The notes beneath the pieces are model-generated. The model ran no database searches. It was given only the letters and a program-made list of their open reading frames with translations, and was not told the origin of the DNA. Shown piece by piece: positions 21,887 through 34,189 of a stretch of 64,000 nucleotides of DNA. The stretch covers positions 37,473,047 to 37,537,046 of the forward strand of contig NC_061510.1 of the NCBI RefSeq assembly GCF_022539505.1. The letters are read 5' to 3'. Within the stretch, counting starts at the first letter, position 1. Each line of letters opens with the position of its first letter. The stretch comes from Lolium rigidum (Eukaryota > Streptophyta > Magnoliopsida > Poales > Poaceae). The position numbers and the translations under genes are program-made.

Positions 21887-23075
21887 GTAGCGCATGACCC
21901 TATCAAGTGCATGCTAATGATCAGTACCCGGGTTTGACATGAACCTACTCAACTTGCTAACAGCAAAAGAGATGTCTGGTCTAGTCGCGCTCGCTAAGTA
22001 CATGAGTGAGCCAACGATCTGAGAGTATCTCAGTTGATCTACGGCAATCCTCCGATTCTTGCGTAATGTCACACTGGGATCATAAGGTGTTGGAGAAGAC
22101 TTGCTATCAATATAGCCGAACCGGCTCAAGATCTTCTTAACATAATGGTATTGTGTTAGAGTAATCCCACTCTCGTTCTTAATAAGCTTGATGTTCAGAA
22201 TCACATCAGCTTCTCCCAGGTCTTTCATATCAAAGAACTTTGACAATAAAGACTTGACCTCGTGTATTACTTTCATGTTTATACCAAATATCAGAATATC
22301 ATCCACATACAAACACAGTATAACACCTTTGCCCCCACCATGGCGATAGTAAACGCACTTGTCAGCCTCATTGACAACAAAGCCTATAGAAGTCAAAGTT
22401 CTGTCAAACTTCTCATGCCATTGCTTAGGTGCTTGTTTCAGGCCATATAAAGATTTCAGCAACTTGCACACCTTTCTTTCTTCACCTTTTACTATAAACC
22501 CATCAGGCTGATCCATATATATTTCCTCTTCCAACTCTCCATTAAGGAAAGCTGTCTTTACGTCCATTTGATGAACGATAAGACCATAGGAGGCAGCCAT
22601 AGATAATAGTACTCGAATGGTGGTAAGTCTAGTGACAGGTGAATAGTTGTCGAAGTAATCTTCGCCTTCTCTCTGTGTGTAGCCTTTCGCTACAAGCCGT
22701 GCCTTGTAATTTTCAATAGTACCATCAGGTCTTAGCTTCTTCTTCAACACCCATTTGCAGCCTACAGGCTTGCATCCATGGGGTCGTTCTGACAACTCCC
22801 AAGTTTCATTAGAAAGAATCGAGTTCATATCATTATGGACAGCTTCTTTCCAGTCATCTGCATCTGGAGATGCATATGCCTCTGCAATGGACGTGGGAGT
22901 ATCATCCACAAGGTACACAATGAAATCATCACCAAAGGATTTTTCAATCCTCCGTCTCTTGCTCCGTTTAGGAGCTTCATTGTCATCCTTCTGAGTAAGA
23001 TTCTCATGTGATTGTTCAAAATACTCATTAGATATACTAGATTCAGGAATTATCTCAGTAGAAATTCTAGCAATG
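21887..23075 (-). pseudogene. C0 pol: reverse transcriptase
   Basis: RNA-dependent DNA polymerase of the Copia element. Minus-strand motifs in order: WKEAVHNDMNSILSNETWEL, GCKWVLKKKLRPDGTIENYKARLVAKG written as adjoining blocks, QMDVKTAFLNGELEEEIYM, SLYGLKQAPKQWHEKFD, the catalytic LYVDDIL at about 22290-22310, YLASATRPDISFAVSKLSRF. A TAG stop near 21916 interrupts the frame just before the I1 junction. The N-terminal side (IVYLVDDTPTSIAEA and a basic KRSKRRRIEKS stretch) is the link from integrase. It is otherwise well preserved. Confidence 0.93.
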
Positions 23076-24675
23076 TGATACGTCCCAAACGTATCTATAA
23101 TTTCTTATGTTCCATGCTACTTTTATGATGATACTCACATGTTTTATACACATTATATGTCATTATTATGCATTTTCCGGCACTAACCTATTGACGAGAT
23201 GCCGAAGAGCCGATTGTTGTTTTACTTTGTTTTTGGTTTCAGAAATCCTAGTAAGGAAATATTCTCGGAATTGGACGAAATCAACGCCCAGGGGCCTATT
23301 TTTCCACGAAGCTTCCAGAAGTCCGAAGAGGAAACGAAGTGGGGCCACGAGGTGGCGCCACACTAGGGCGGCGCGGCCCAAGCCCTGGCCGCGCCGGCCT
23401 ACTGTGTGGGCCCCTCGTGACGCCCCTTGACCTGCCCTTCCGCCTACTTAAAGTCTTCGTCGCGAAACCCCCAGTACCGAGAGCCACGATACGGAAAACC
23501 TTCCAGAGACGCCGCCGCCGCCAATCCCATCTCGGGGGATTCGGGAGATCGCCTCCGGCACCGCCTGGGAGGGGGAATCATCTCCCGGAGGTCTCTTCAT
23601 CGCCATGATCGCCTCCGGATCGATGTGTGAGTAGTCCACCCCTGGACTATGGGTCCATAGCGAGTAGCTAGATGGTTGTCTTCTCCTCATTGTGCTATCA
23701 TGTTAGATCTTGTGAGCTGCCTATCATGATCAAGATCATCTATTTGTAATTCTACATGTTGTGTTTGTTGGGATCCGATGAATATTGAATACTATGTCAA
23801 GTTGATTATCAATCTATCATATATGTTATGTATGTTCTTGCATGCCCTCCGTTGCTAGTAGAGGCTCTGGCCAAGTTGATACTTGTGACTCCAAGAGGGA
23901 GTATTTATGCTCGATAGTGGGTTCATGCCTCCATTAAATGCAGGACGGTGACGGAAAGTTCTAAGGTTGTGGATGTCTTTGTTGCCACTAGGGATAAAAC
24001 ATCGATGCTTTGTCTAAGGATATTTGTGTTGATTACATTACGCACCATACTTAATGCAATTGTCTGTTGTTTACAACTTAATACTTGGAAGGGGTTCGGA
24101 TGATAACCTGAAAGTGGACTTTTTAGGCATAGATGCATGCTGGATAGCGGTCTATGTACTTTGTCGTAATGCCCTGATTAAATCTCATTGTACTCATCAT
24201 GATATATGTATGTGCATTGTTATGCCTTCTTTATTTGTCAATTGCCCAACTGTAATTTGTTCACACAACATCTGCTTATCTTATGGGAGAGACACCACTA
24301 GTGAACTGTGGACCCTGGTCCAATTCTTTACATCTGAAATACAATCTACTGCAATTGTTCTTTACTGTTCTTCGCAAACAATCATCATCTTCCACACAAT
24401 ACATCTAATCCTTTGTTTACAGCAAGCCGGTGAGATTGACAACCTCACTATTACGTTGGGGCAAGGTTCTGTGATTGTGTTTTGCAGGTTCCACGTTGGC
24501 GCCGGAATCCCTGGTGTTGCGTTGCACTACACTCCGCCGCCATCAATCTTTAACGTGCTTCTTGACTCCTACTGGTTCGATAAACCTTGGTTTCTTACTG
24601 AGGGAAAACTTGCCGCTGTACGCATCACACCTTCCTCTTGGGGTTCCCAACGGACGTGTGTCTTACACGCCATCA
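23076..24675 (+). repeat. 5' LTR of I2
   Basis: TGATACGTCCCAAACGTATC to TTACACGCCATCA. The start holds the inverted pair GATACGT/ACGTATC. A GC-rich imperfect hairpin (GGGCGGCGCGGCC against GGCCGCGCCGGCC) lies at about 23364-23400. Confidence 0.93.
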
Positions 24676-24686
24676 AGCATATTTTC

Positions 24687-24704
24687 TAGCGCCGTTGCCA
24701 GGGA
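24687..24704 (+). promoter_or_regulatory. Primer-binding site of I2
   Basis: TAGCGCCGTTGCCAGGGA, eleven bases beyond the LTR, differs from the standard TGGCGCCGTTGCC aspartate-tRNA site at its second base. The altered base would weaken priming. Confidence 0.7.
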
Positions 24705-24928
24705 GATCAAGACACGCTGCAAGGGGAGTCTCCCACATCCAATCTCTTTACTTTGTTTTTGTCTTGATTTACTTTATTTAGTGCTTTGTTTGATCTCTAT
24801 ATCAAAAACACAAAAAAATTAGTTACTAGTTTTACTTTATTTCTTGTCTTGTTCTCTATATCAAAAACACAAAAAAATTAGTTACTTGCATTTACTTTAT
24901 TTAGTTTGCTTTATTTACTACTGCTAAA

Positions 24929-26392
24929 ATGGGTACTCGTTGAGAATACTAAGTTGTGTGACTTCACTAGCACAAATAATAATGATTTTTTATGCACACC
25001 TATTGCTCCACCTGCTACTACAGCAGAATTCTTTGAAATTAAACTCGCTTTACTCGAATCTTGTTATGAGAGAGCAATTTTCTGGTGTTAGTTCCGATGA
25101 TGTCTGCTGCCCATCTTAATAATTTTGTTGAACTATGTGAAATGCAAAAGTATAAGGATGTAGATGGTGACATTATAAAATTAAAATTGTTTCCTTTCTC
25201 CTTAAGAGGAAGAGCTAAAGATTGGTTGCTATCTCTGCCTAGAAATAGTATTGATTCATGGACTAAATGTAAGGATGCTTTTATTGGTAGATATTATCCT
25301 CCCGGTAAAATTATATCTTTGAGAAGTAGCATAATGAATTTTAAGCAATTAGATAATGAACATGTTGCTCAAGCATGGGAGAGAATGAAATCTTTGGTAA
25401 AGAATTGCCCTACCCATGGACTAACTACTTGGATGATCATCCAAACCTTTTATGCAGGATTGAATTTTTCTTCGCGGAACCTATTGGATTCAGCTGCTGG
25501 AGGTACCTTTATGTCCATCACTTTGGGGGCAGCAACAAAACTTCTTGATGATATGATGACAAATTACTCTGAATGGCACACGGAAAGAGCTCCACAAGGT
25601 AAGAAGGTAAATTCTGTTGAAGAAACCTCCTCCTTGAGTGATAAGATTGATGCTATTATGTCTATGCTTGTGAATGGTAGATCTAATGTTGATCCTAATA
25701 ATGTTCCTTTAGCTTCATTGGTTGCCCAAGAAGACCATGTTGATGTGAATTTCATTAAAAGTAATAATTTCAACAACAATGCTTATAGGAATAATTCTGG
25801 TAACAACTATAGGCCATATCCTTCTGCTAATGGTAATAGTTATGGTAATTCTTATGGAAATTCTTACAACAATAATAGGAGTGTACCCCCTGGTCTTGAA
25901 TCCATGCTTAAAGAATTTATTAGTACACAAACTGCTTTTAACAAATCTGTTGAGGAAAAGCTCGATAAAATTGATATTCTTGCTTCTAGGGTTGATAGAC
26001 TTGCCTCTGATGTTGATCTTTTAAAATTGAAAGTTATGCCTAATAAGGATATTGATAATAAAATTGCTACTACAGCAAATGCCATCCAAGTTCGAATTAA
26101 TGAGAATATTAGATTGATGGCCGAATTGCATGCTAGGTGGGAAAGAGAAGAAAATGAAAAACTTGCTAAAGAGAATAATGTAGCTAAAGTTTGGACTATT
26201 ACCACCACTAGTAATGTTAATGATTCACATGTTGCTACACCTCCTACTATCAATGGTAAAATAATTGGTGTTGGCAATGTTACTACTCCTAGTGCAAAGC
26301 TTCAAAATTGCCTGAAACTGCTAAAACTGCTGAAACTGATAAAACTGCTGAAATTTTTCAAAATATTGGGGACAATGCTCCCATTGTTGTAG
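24929..26392 (+). pseudogene. gag of I2 (Athila-like), frameshifted
   Basis: Capsid protein. The N-terminal part (CDFTSTNN, APPATTAEFFEIK) reads in one frame to about 25070; the main body reads in another from 25085 to about 26310. The body has the Gypsy gag core (LNNFVELCEMQKYKDVDGD, FSLRGRAKDWLLSLP, WTKCKDAFIGRYYPP, HVAQAWERMKSLVKNCP, LDSAAGGTF). It continues with an Asn/Tyr/Gly-rich segment (25765-25880, with repeated GNSYGNSY) and a coiled-coil-like region with DKIDILASRVDRLASDVDLL. No CCHC zinc knuckle is present. The frame slips again near 26310, where the reading moves into the protease part. Without these shifts it would be of usual Athila-gag size. Confidence 0.8.
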
Positions 26393-27036
26393 ATCATAAT
26401 GGTTTAGACTTTGATGATTGTCACATCTCTGAAGTTATAAAGTTCTTACAAAAACTTGCTAAAAGTCCCAATGCTAGTGCTATAAATTTGGCCTTTACAA
26501 AACATATTACAAATGCTCTCATAAAAGCTAGAGAGGAGAAACTAAAACTTGAAACTTCTATTTCTAGGAAGTTAGAAGATGGTTGGGAGCCCATCATTAA
26601 GATGAGGGTCAATGATTTTGATTGTAATGCTTTATGTGATCTTGGTGCAAGTATTTCGTTATGCCTAAGAAAATTTATGATATGCTTGACTTGCCACCAT
26701 TGAAAAATTGTTATTTGGATGTTAATCTTGTCGATAATGCTATAAAGAAACCTTTGGGGGATTGATAATGTTCGTATTATGGTTAACAATAACCTTGTCC
26801 CCGTTGATTTTGTTGTCTTGGATATTGAATGCAATGCATCTTGTCCCATTATATTGGGAAGACCTTTTCTTCGAACTGTTGGTGCTACCATTGATATGAA
26901 GGAAGGTAATATTAAATATCAATTTCCTCTCAAGAAAGGTATGGAACACTTCCCTAGAAAAAGAATGAAGTTACCTTATGGTTCTATTATTAGAACAAAT
27001 TATGATGTTGATGCTTCGTCTCTTGATGTTACTTGA
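26308..27036 (+). pseudogene. Aspartic protease region of I2, frameshifted
   Basis: This continues gag in a new frame: KLEDGWEPIIKMRVNDFDC, then CDLGASIS. The last is the retropepsin active-site area, with DLGAS in place of the more usual DTGAS/DSGAS. A further frameshift near 26655 and a stop near 26762 follow. It then resumes at 26779 with VPVDFVVLDIE and CPIILGRPFLRTVGATIDM, the conserved C-terminal strand of Athila-type proteases, and ends DASSLDVT at 27036. Polymerase would normally follow; here noncoding DNA begins. Confidence 0.75.
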
Positions 27037-29617
27037 TTCACACTTTCTGCGCCTAGCTGAAAGGCGTTAAAGAAAAGCGCTTATGGGAGACAACCCATTA
27101 TTTTACTTCTGCACTTTATTTTATATTTGAGTCTTGGAAGTTGTTACTACTGTAGCAACCTCTCCTTATCTTTATTTTATTGCATTGTTGTGCCAAGTAA
27201 AGTCTTTGATAGTAAAGCCAATACTAGATTTGGATTGCTTCGCAGGAACAGATTTCTTGCTGTCACGAATTTGAGCAGTAGTCCCTGTAGAAAATTTGAA
27301 AAAATCTGCCAATTTACGTGCGTGATCCTCAGATATGTACGCAACTTTCATTAAATTTGGGCATTTTCATCTGAGCAAGTCTGGTGCCTCTTTAAAATTC
27401 GTCTTTACGAACTGTTCTGTTTTGACAGATTCTGCCTTTTATTTCGCATTGCTCGTTTTGCTATGTTTGATGGATTTCTTTGTTCCATTAACTTTCAGTA
27501 GCTTTGAGCAATGTACGAAGTGTTAAGAATGATTATGTCACCTCTGAATATATGAATTATGCACTGACCCTCTAATGAGTTTGTTTTAAGTTTGGTGTGG
27601 AGGAAGTTTTCAAGGGTCAAGAGAGGAGGATGACACAATATGATCAAGAAGAGTGAAAAGTCAAAGCTTGGGGATGCCCCCGTGGTTCATCCCTGCATAT
27701 TTTAAGAAGACTCAAGCGTCTAAGCTTGGGGATGCCCAAGGCATCCCTTCTTCATCGACAACTTATCATGTTCCTCTAGTGAAACTATATTTTTATTCCG
27801 TCACATCTTATGCGCTTTATTGGAGCGTCTGTTTGTTTCTGTTTTTGTTTTTGTTTGAATAAAATCGGATCCTAGCATTATTTGTTTGGGAGAGAGACAC
27901 GCTCCGCTGTTTCGTATGAACTAATATGTTCTTAGCTTTATCTTTAATGTTCATTGCGAAAGTTGAACTACTTCATTCATTGTTATATGGTTGGAAACGG
28001 AAAATGCCGCATGTGATAAATGGTATAATGTCTTGAATAATTTGATACTTGGCAATTGTTGTGCTCATATAGATCATGTTTAAGCTCTTGCATCATGTAC
28101 CTTGCACCCATTAATGAATAACTACATAGAGCTTGTTAAAATTTGGTTTGCATGATTGATCTCTAGAGTCTAGATATTTTCTGGTTTAGGTGTTTGAACA
28201 ACAAGGAGACAATGTAAAGTCTTATAATAGTTACAATATGTTCATATATGAGCTTTGCTGCACCTTTTATACTTGAGTTTGCTTCAAACAACCTTGCTAG
28301 CCTAGCCTTGTATTGAGAGGAATTCTTCTCGTGCATCCAAATCCTTGAGCCAATAACCATGCCATTTGTGTCCACCATACCTACCTACTACATGGTATTT
28401 CTCCGCCATTCCAAAGTACATTACTTGAGTGCTACCTTTAAAATTTTTATTCTTTGCCTTTGCAATACATAGCTCATGGGACAAATAGCCTTAAAAACTA
28501 TTGTGGTGAAGAATATGTACTTATGTGTCTTATTTCTTAATAAGTTGCTTGTCGAGCGGTAACCATGTTTCTGGGGACGCCATCAACTCTTTTACCTTTG
28601 TTGAATACCATGTGAGTTGCTATGCATGTTCGTCTTGTCTGAAGTAAGGGAGATTTTCATGATCATATGGTTTGAGTATGCATACAGTTAGAGAAGAACA
28701 TTGGGCCGCTAACTAAAGCCATGATTCATGGTGGAAGTTTCAGTGTGGACAACTAATCCTCAATCTCTTATGAGAATATTAATTGTTGTTGAATGCTTAT
28801 GCATTAAAGATGGGTCCATTATCTGTTGTCTATGTTTTCCCGGTATGGATGTCTAAGTTGAGAATAATCAAAAGCGAGATATCCAATGCGAGCTTTCTCC
28901 TTAGACCTTTGTACAGGCGGCATAGAGGTACCCCTTTGTGACACTTGGTTGAAACATATGCTATGCAATGATAATCCATGTTAATCCAAGCTAATTAGGA
29001 CAAGGTGCGAGCACTATTGGTATACTATGCATGAGGCTTGCAACTTATAAGATGTCTTATACATAACACATATGCTTTATTACTACCGTTGACAAAATTG
29101 TTTCTTGTTTTCAAAATGAAAAGCTCTAGCAAAAATATAGTAATCAATGCTTCCTCTGCGAAGGGCCTATCTTCTACTTTATTGTTGAGTCAGTTTGCCT
29201 ATTCTTTCTATCCCAGAAGCAAACACTTGTGTCAACTGTGTGCATTGATTCTTACATGTTTACTTATTGTACTTGTTATATTGCTTTGTGTTGACAATTA
29301 TCCATGAGATAAATATGTTGAAGTTGAAAGCAACCGCTGAAACTTATATCTTCCTTTGTGTTGCTTCAATGCCTTTACTTTGAATTTATTGCTTTATGAG
29401 TAATTCTTATGCAAGTCTTATTGATGCTTGTCTTGAAAGTACTATTCATGAAAAGTATTTGCTATATGATTCATTTGTTTACTCATTATCTTCATCATTG
29501 CTTCGAATCGCTGCATTCATCTCATATGCTTTACAATAGTATGATCAAGATTATGATAGCATGTCACTTCGAAATTATCTTTGTTATCGTTTACCTACTC
29601 GAGGGCGAGTAGGAACT
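27037..29617 (+). other. I2 3' noncoding region
   Basis: About 2.6 kb with no supported gene on either strand. It is shared in reverse with I1 (15194-15935 and 17537-19377) and I6. Shared landmarks are the paired 'aagcttggggatgcc' motifs at 27664 and 27722 and the polypurine tract. Its upkeep in several elements hints at a packaging or transcript role, but similarity by descent explains it equally well. Confidence 0.7.
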
Positions 29618-29632
29618 AAGCTCGGGGATGCT
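29618..29632 (+). promoter_or_regulatory. Polypurine tract of I2
   Basis: AAGCTCGGGGATGCT abuts the 3' LTR; it differs from the group form AAGCTTGGGGATGCT at one base. Confidence 0.65.
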
Positions 29633-31235
29633 TGATACGTCCCAAACGTATCTATAATTTCTTATGTTCCATGCTACTTTTATGATGATACTCGCATGTT
29701 TTATACACATTATATGTCATTATTATGCATTTTCTGGCACTAACCTATTGACGAGATGCTTCGAAGAGCCGATTCTGTCGTTTTCTGTTGTTTTTGGTTT
29801 CGTAAATCCTAGTAAGGAAATATTCTCGGAATTGGACGAAATCAACGCCCAGGGGCCTATTTTTCCACGAAGCTTCCAGAAGTCCGAAGAGGAAACGAAG
29901 TGGGGCCAAGAGGTGGCGCCACACTAGGGCGGCGCGGCCCAAGCCCTGGCCGCTCCGGCCTACTGTGTGGGCCCCACGTGACGCCCCTTGACCTGCCCTT
30001 CCGCCTACTTAAAGTCTTCGTCGCGAAACCCCCAGTACCGAGAGCCACGATACGGAAAACCTTCCAGAGACGCCGCCGCCGCCAATCCCATCTCGGGGGA
30101 TTCGGGAGATCGCCTCCCGCACCCCGCCGGAGAGGGGAATCATCTCCCGGAGGTCTCTTCATCGCCATGATCGCCTCCGGATCGATGTGTGAGTAGTCCA
30201 CCCCTGGACTATGGGTCCATAGCAGTAGCTAGATGGTTGTCTTCTCCTCATTGTGCTATCATGTTAGATATTGTGAGCTGCCTATCATGATCAAGATCAT
30301 CTATTTGTAATTCTACATGCTATGTTTGTTGGGATCCGATGAATATTGAATACTATGTCAAGTTGATTATCAATCTATCATATATGTTATTTATGTTCTT
30401 GCATGCTCTCCGTTGCTAGTAGAGGCTCTGGCCAAGTTGATACTTGTGACTCCAAGAGGGAGTATTTATGCTCGATAGTGGGTTCATGCCTCCATTAAAT
30501 CGGGACAAGTGACGTAAAGTTCTAAGGTTGTGGATGTCTTGTTGCCACTAGGGATAAAACATCGATGCTTTGTCTAAGGATATTTGTGTTGATTACATTA
30601 CGCACCATACTTAATGCAATTGTCTCGTTGTTTACAACTTAATACCGGAAGGGGTTCGGATGATAACTCGAAAGTGGACTTTTTAGGCATAGATGCATGC
30701 TGGATAGCGGTCTATGTACTTTGTCGTAATGCCCTGATTAAATCTCATAGTACTCATCATGATATATCTATGTGCATTGTTATGCCTTCTTTATTTTTCA
30801 ATTGCCCAACTGTAATTTGTTCACACAACATCTACTTATCTTATGGGAGAGACACCACTAGTGAACTGTGGACCCCGGTCCAATTCTTTACATCTGAAAT
30901 ACAATCTACTGCAATTGTTCTTTACTGTTCTTCGCAAACAATCATCATCTTCCACACAATACATCTAATCCTTTGTTTACAGCAAGCCGATGAGATTGAC
31001 AACCTCACTGTTACGTTGGGGCAAGGTTCTGTGATTGTGTTGTGCAGGTTCCACGTTGGCGCCGGAATCCCTGGTGTTGCGCCGCACTACATTCCGCCGC
31101 CATCAACCTTCAACGTGCTTCTTGACTCCTACTGGTTCGATAAACCTTGGTTTCTTACTGAGGGAAAACTTGCCGCTGTACGCATCACACCTTCCTCTTG
31201 GGGTTCCCAACGGACGTGTGTCTTACACGCCATCA
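29633..31235 (+). repeat. 3' LTR of I2
   Basis: TGATACGTCCCAAACG to CACGCCATCA, followed by CAATG and the resumption of the C0 integrase frame. Confidence 0.93.
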
Positions 31236-32494
31236 CAATGCTATGCATATCTTTCATAGGAAACATATTCTCAAAAAATGTTGTATCACGAGATTCCATA
31301 ATAGTATCAACATGCATATCTGGTACCTCAGATTGAACTACTAAAAATCTATAGCCTACACTCCTTGGAGCATAACCTAGAAAGATACAATCCACTGTTT
31401 TTGGTCCGAGTTTGTGTTTCTTAGTAATTGGAATATTGACTTTCGCCAAACATCCCCATGTGCGCAGATACGAAAGTGATGGTTTTCTCCCAGACCACTC
31501 CTCGTAAGGGGTTTTATCTTTATTCTTGTTAGGAACTCTATTCAGGACATGACATGAAGTCAACAAAGCCTCCCCCCACCATGCCTTTGATAAACCAGCA
31601 GTGGCTAACATGAAATTCACCAAGTCAGTCAGCTTGCGGTTTTTCCTCTCGGCAACCCCGTTTGATTGGGGTGAATAGGGAGGCCTCCTCTCATGAATAA
31701 TGCCATGTTCCTCACAGAATTTATCAAAGATTTTAGGAAAATATTCGCCACCACGATCCGACCTAAGACGCTTGATCTTTCTCTCTAGTTGATTTTCAAC
31801 TTCGGCCTTATAAATTTTAAAGTAGTCTAAAGCTTCATCTTTAGTTTGCAACAAATAAACATAGCAAAATCTAGTCGCATCATCAATCAATGTCATGAAA
31901 TATCTCTTTCCACCTTTTGTCAACACACCATTCATCTCGCATAGATCAGAATGTATGAGTTCTAGAGGTGCCAAGTTCCTCTCCTCGGCCGCCTTGTGAG
32001 GCTTCCGAGGTTGCTTTGATTGCACACAACTATGGCACTTAGAACCTTTGGCAATGGTGAAATTCGGAATTAAACTCAAACTGGATAGCCGAGACATTAA
32101 ATCAAAAATAATGTGACATAAACGAGAATGTCATACACTGGTATTATCACTAACATTGCCACAAATATGGTTCACAGACTTATTACTGAAATCGGAAAGC
32201 GAAAAGCGGAACAAGCCTCCGCACTCATAGCCTTTACCAATAAATTGTCCAAACTTGGAAATAACTACTTTATTCGACTCTAAAACAACCTTAAACCCAT
32301 CTCTGCATAGAAGGGAGCCGCTAACGAGATTCTTGTTCATAGTAGGGACATGCTGCACGTTCCTCAGCTGCATGATCTTCCCCGAAGTGAACTTCAGATC
32401 TACCGTTCCAACACCACGAACAGAAGCATGTGACCCATTCCCCATCAAGATGGAAGAATCCTGGGCGACCTAGTAGGAAGTGAACATGGATATA
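31236..32494 (-). pseudogene. C0 pol: integrase with protease C-terminal part
   Basis: Integrase inserts the cDNA. Minus-strand reading: the protease tail at 32131-32448 (MGNGSHASVRGVGTVDL, NLVSGSLLCRDGF), a TGA stop near 32135, then the HHCC zinc domain (HSRLCH, KCHSCVQSKQPRKP) and the catalytic core: HSDLCEMNG, TLIDDATRFCYVYLL (first Asp), RSDRGGEYF (second Asp), and PPYSPQSNGVAERKN (Glu). GKPK-type tail motifs follow (WGCLAKVNIPITKKHKLGPK, FLGYA). The catalytic D,D,E residues are all visible. Only one premature stop is evident. The final piece reaches MFPMKDMH before I2 cuts in. Confidence 0.92.
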
Positions 32495-34093
32495 TGATAC
32501 GTCTCAAACGTATATGTAATTTCTTATGTTCCATGCTACTTTTATGATGATACTCACATGTTTTATACACATTATATGTCATTATTATGCATTTTCCGGC
32601 ACTAACCTATTGACGAGATGCCGAAGAGCCGCTGTCGTTGTTTCGCTGTTTTTGGTTTCAGAAATCCTACAAAGGAAAAATTCTCGGAATTGGACGAAAT
32701 CAACGCCCAGGGTCTTATTTTTCCACGAAGCTTCCAGAAGACCGAAAGGATTACGAAGTGGGGCGACGGGGCGACGCCCGCCAGGGCCGCGCGGCCAAGG
32801 GTGGGGCCGCACCGCCCTGTTGTGTGGGGCCCTCGTGTCGCCCCTAAAACTACCCTTCCGCCTACTTAAAGCCTTCGTCGCGAAAACCCCAGTACCGAGA
32901 GCCACGATACGGAAAACCTTCCAGAGACGCCGCCGCCAATCCCATCTCTGGGGATTCAGGAGATCGCCTTCGGCACCCTGCCGGAGAGGGGAATCATCTC
33001 CCGGAGGTCTCTTCATCACCATGATCGCCTCCGGATCGATGTGTGAGTAGTTCACCCCTGGACTATGGGTCCATAGCAGTAGCTAGATGGTTGTCTTCTC
33101 CTCATTGTGCTATCATGTTAGATCTTGTGAGCTGCCTATCATGATCAAGATCATCTATCCGTAATGCTACATGTTGTGTTTGTTGGGATCCGATGAATAT
33201 TGAATACTATGTCAAGTTGATTATCAATCTATCATATATGTTGTTTATGTTCTTGCATGCTCTCCGTTGCTAGTAGAGGCTCGGCCAAGTTGATACTTGT
33301 AACTCCAAGAGGGAGTGTTTATGCTCGATAGTGGGTTCATGCCTCCACCGAATCCGGGACGAGTGGCGGAAAGTTCTAAGGTTGTGGATGTGCTCGTTGC
33401 CACTAGGGATAAAACATCGATGCTTTGTCTAAGGATATTTGTGTTGATTACATTACGCACCATAGTTAATGCAATTGTCTCGTTGTTTGCAACTTAATAC
33501 TCGGAAGGGGTTCGGATGATAACCTCGAAGGTGGACTTTTTAGGCTTAGATGCATGTCGGATAACGGTCTATGTACTTTGTCGTAATGCCCCGATTAAAT
33601 CTCATAGTACTCATCATGATATATGTATGTGCATTGTTATGCCTTCTCTATTTGTCAATTGCCCAACCGTAATTTGTTCACCCAACATGCTATTTATCTT
33701 ATGGGAGAGACACCACTAGTGAACTGTGGATCCCGGTCCATTCTTTACATCTGAAATACAATCTACTGCAATACTTGTTCTTTACTGTTCTTCGCAAACA
33801 AACATCATCATCCACACTATACATCTAATCCTTTGTTTTCAGCAAGCCAGTGAGATTGACAACCTCACTGTTACGTTGGGGCAAAGTACTTTGATTGTGT
33901 TGTGCAGGTTCGACGTTGGCGCCGGAATCCCTGGTGTTGCGCCGCACTACACTCCGCTACCAACAACCTTCACGTGTTCCTTGACTCCTACTGGTTCGAT
34001 AACCTTGGTTTCGTACTGAGGGAAAACTTGCTGTTGTACGCATCACACCTTCCTCTTGGGGTTCCCAACGGACGTGTGTCTCACACGCCATCA
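32495..34093 (+). mobile_element. Solo LTR (family A) in C0 (I3)
   Basis: 1599 bp from TGATACGTCTCAAACG to CACGCCATCA, flanked by ATATA (32490-32494, 34094-34098). There is no internal sequence. It split the C0 protease a few residues after its active site. The GC-rich inverted motif is at about 32774-32815. Confidence 0.92.
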
Positions 34094-34189
34094 ATATATT
34101 AGCACACACATGAACATTAGCACCTGTATCAATCCACCAACATGGAGATTGAAATACCGAAAGAACAGGAAAGAGATTACCGTACCCAT
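34094..34189 (-). pseudogene. C0 protease active-site fragment
   Basis: Only 96 bp of C0 survive between two insertions. The minus strand reads YGNLFPVLSVFQSPCWWIDT followed by GANVHVC. The WWIDTGA core is the Copia aspartic-protease active site. Its C-terminal continuation is at 32131-32448 and its N-terminal gag side is at 43906. Confidence 0.88.

Larger units (their letters stand above)
23076..31235 (+). mobile_element. I2: Athila-like non-autonomous element with gag and protease
   Basis: LTRs at 23076-24675 (1600 bp) and 29633-31235 (1603 bp); CAATG duplicated at 23071-23075 and 31236-31240. An aspartate-tRNA-type primer site follows the 5' LTR and a G-rich tract precedes the 3' LTR. The interior has a broken gag (24929-26392), a broken aspartic protease (26308-27036) and about 2.6 kb of noncoding DNA. 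There is no reverse transcriptase or integrase. The two LTRs differ by few bases, so this is a recent arrival in C0. Confidence 0.9.
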
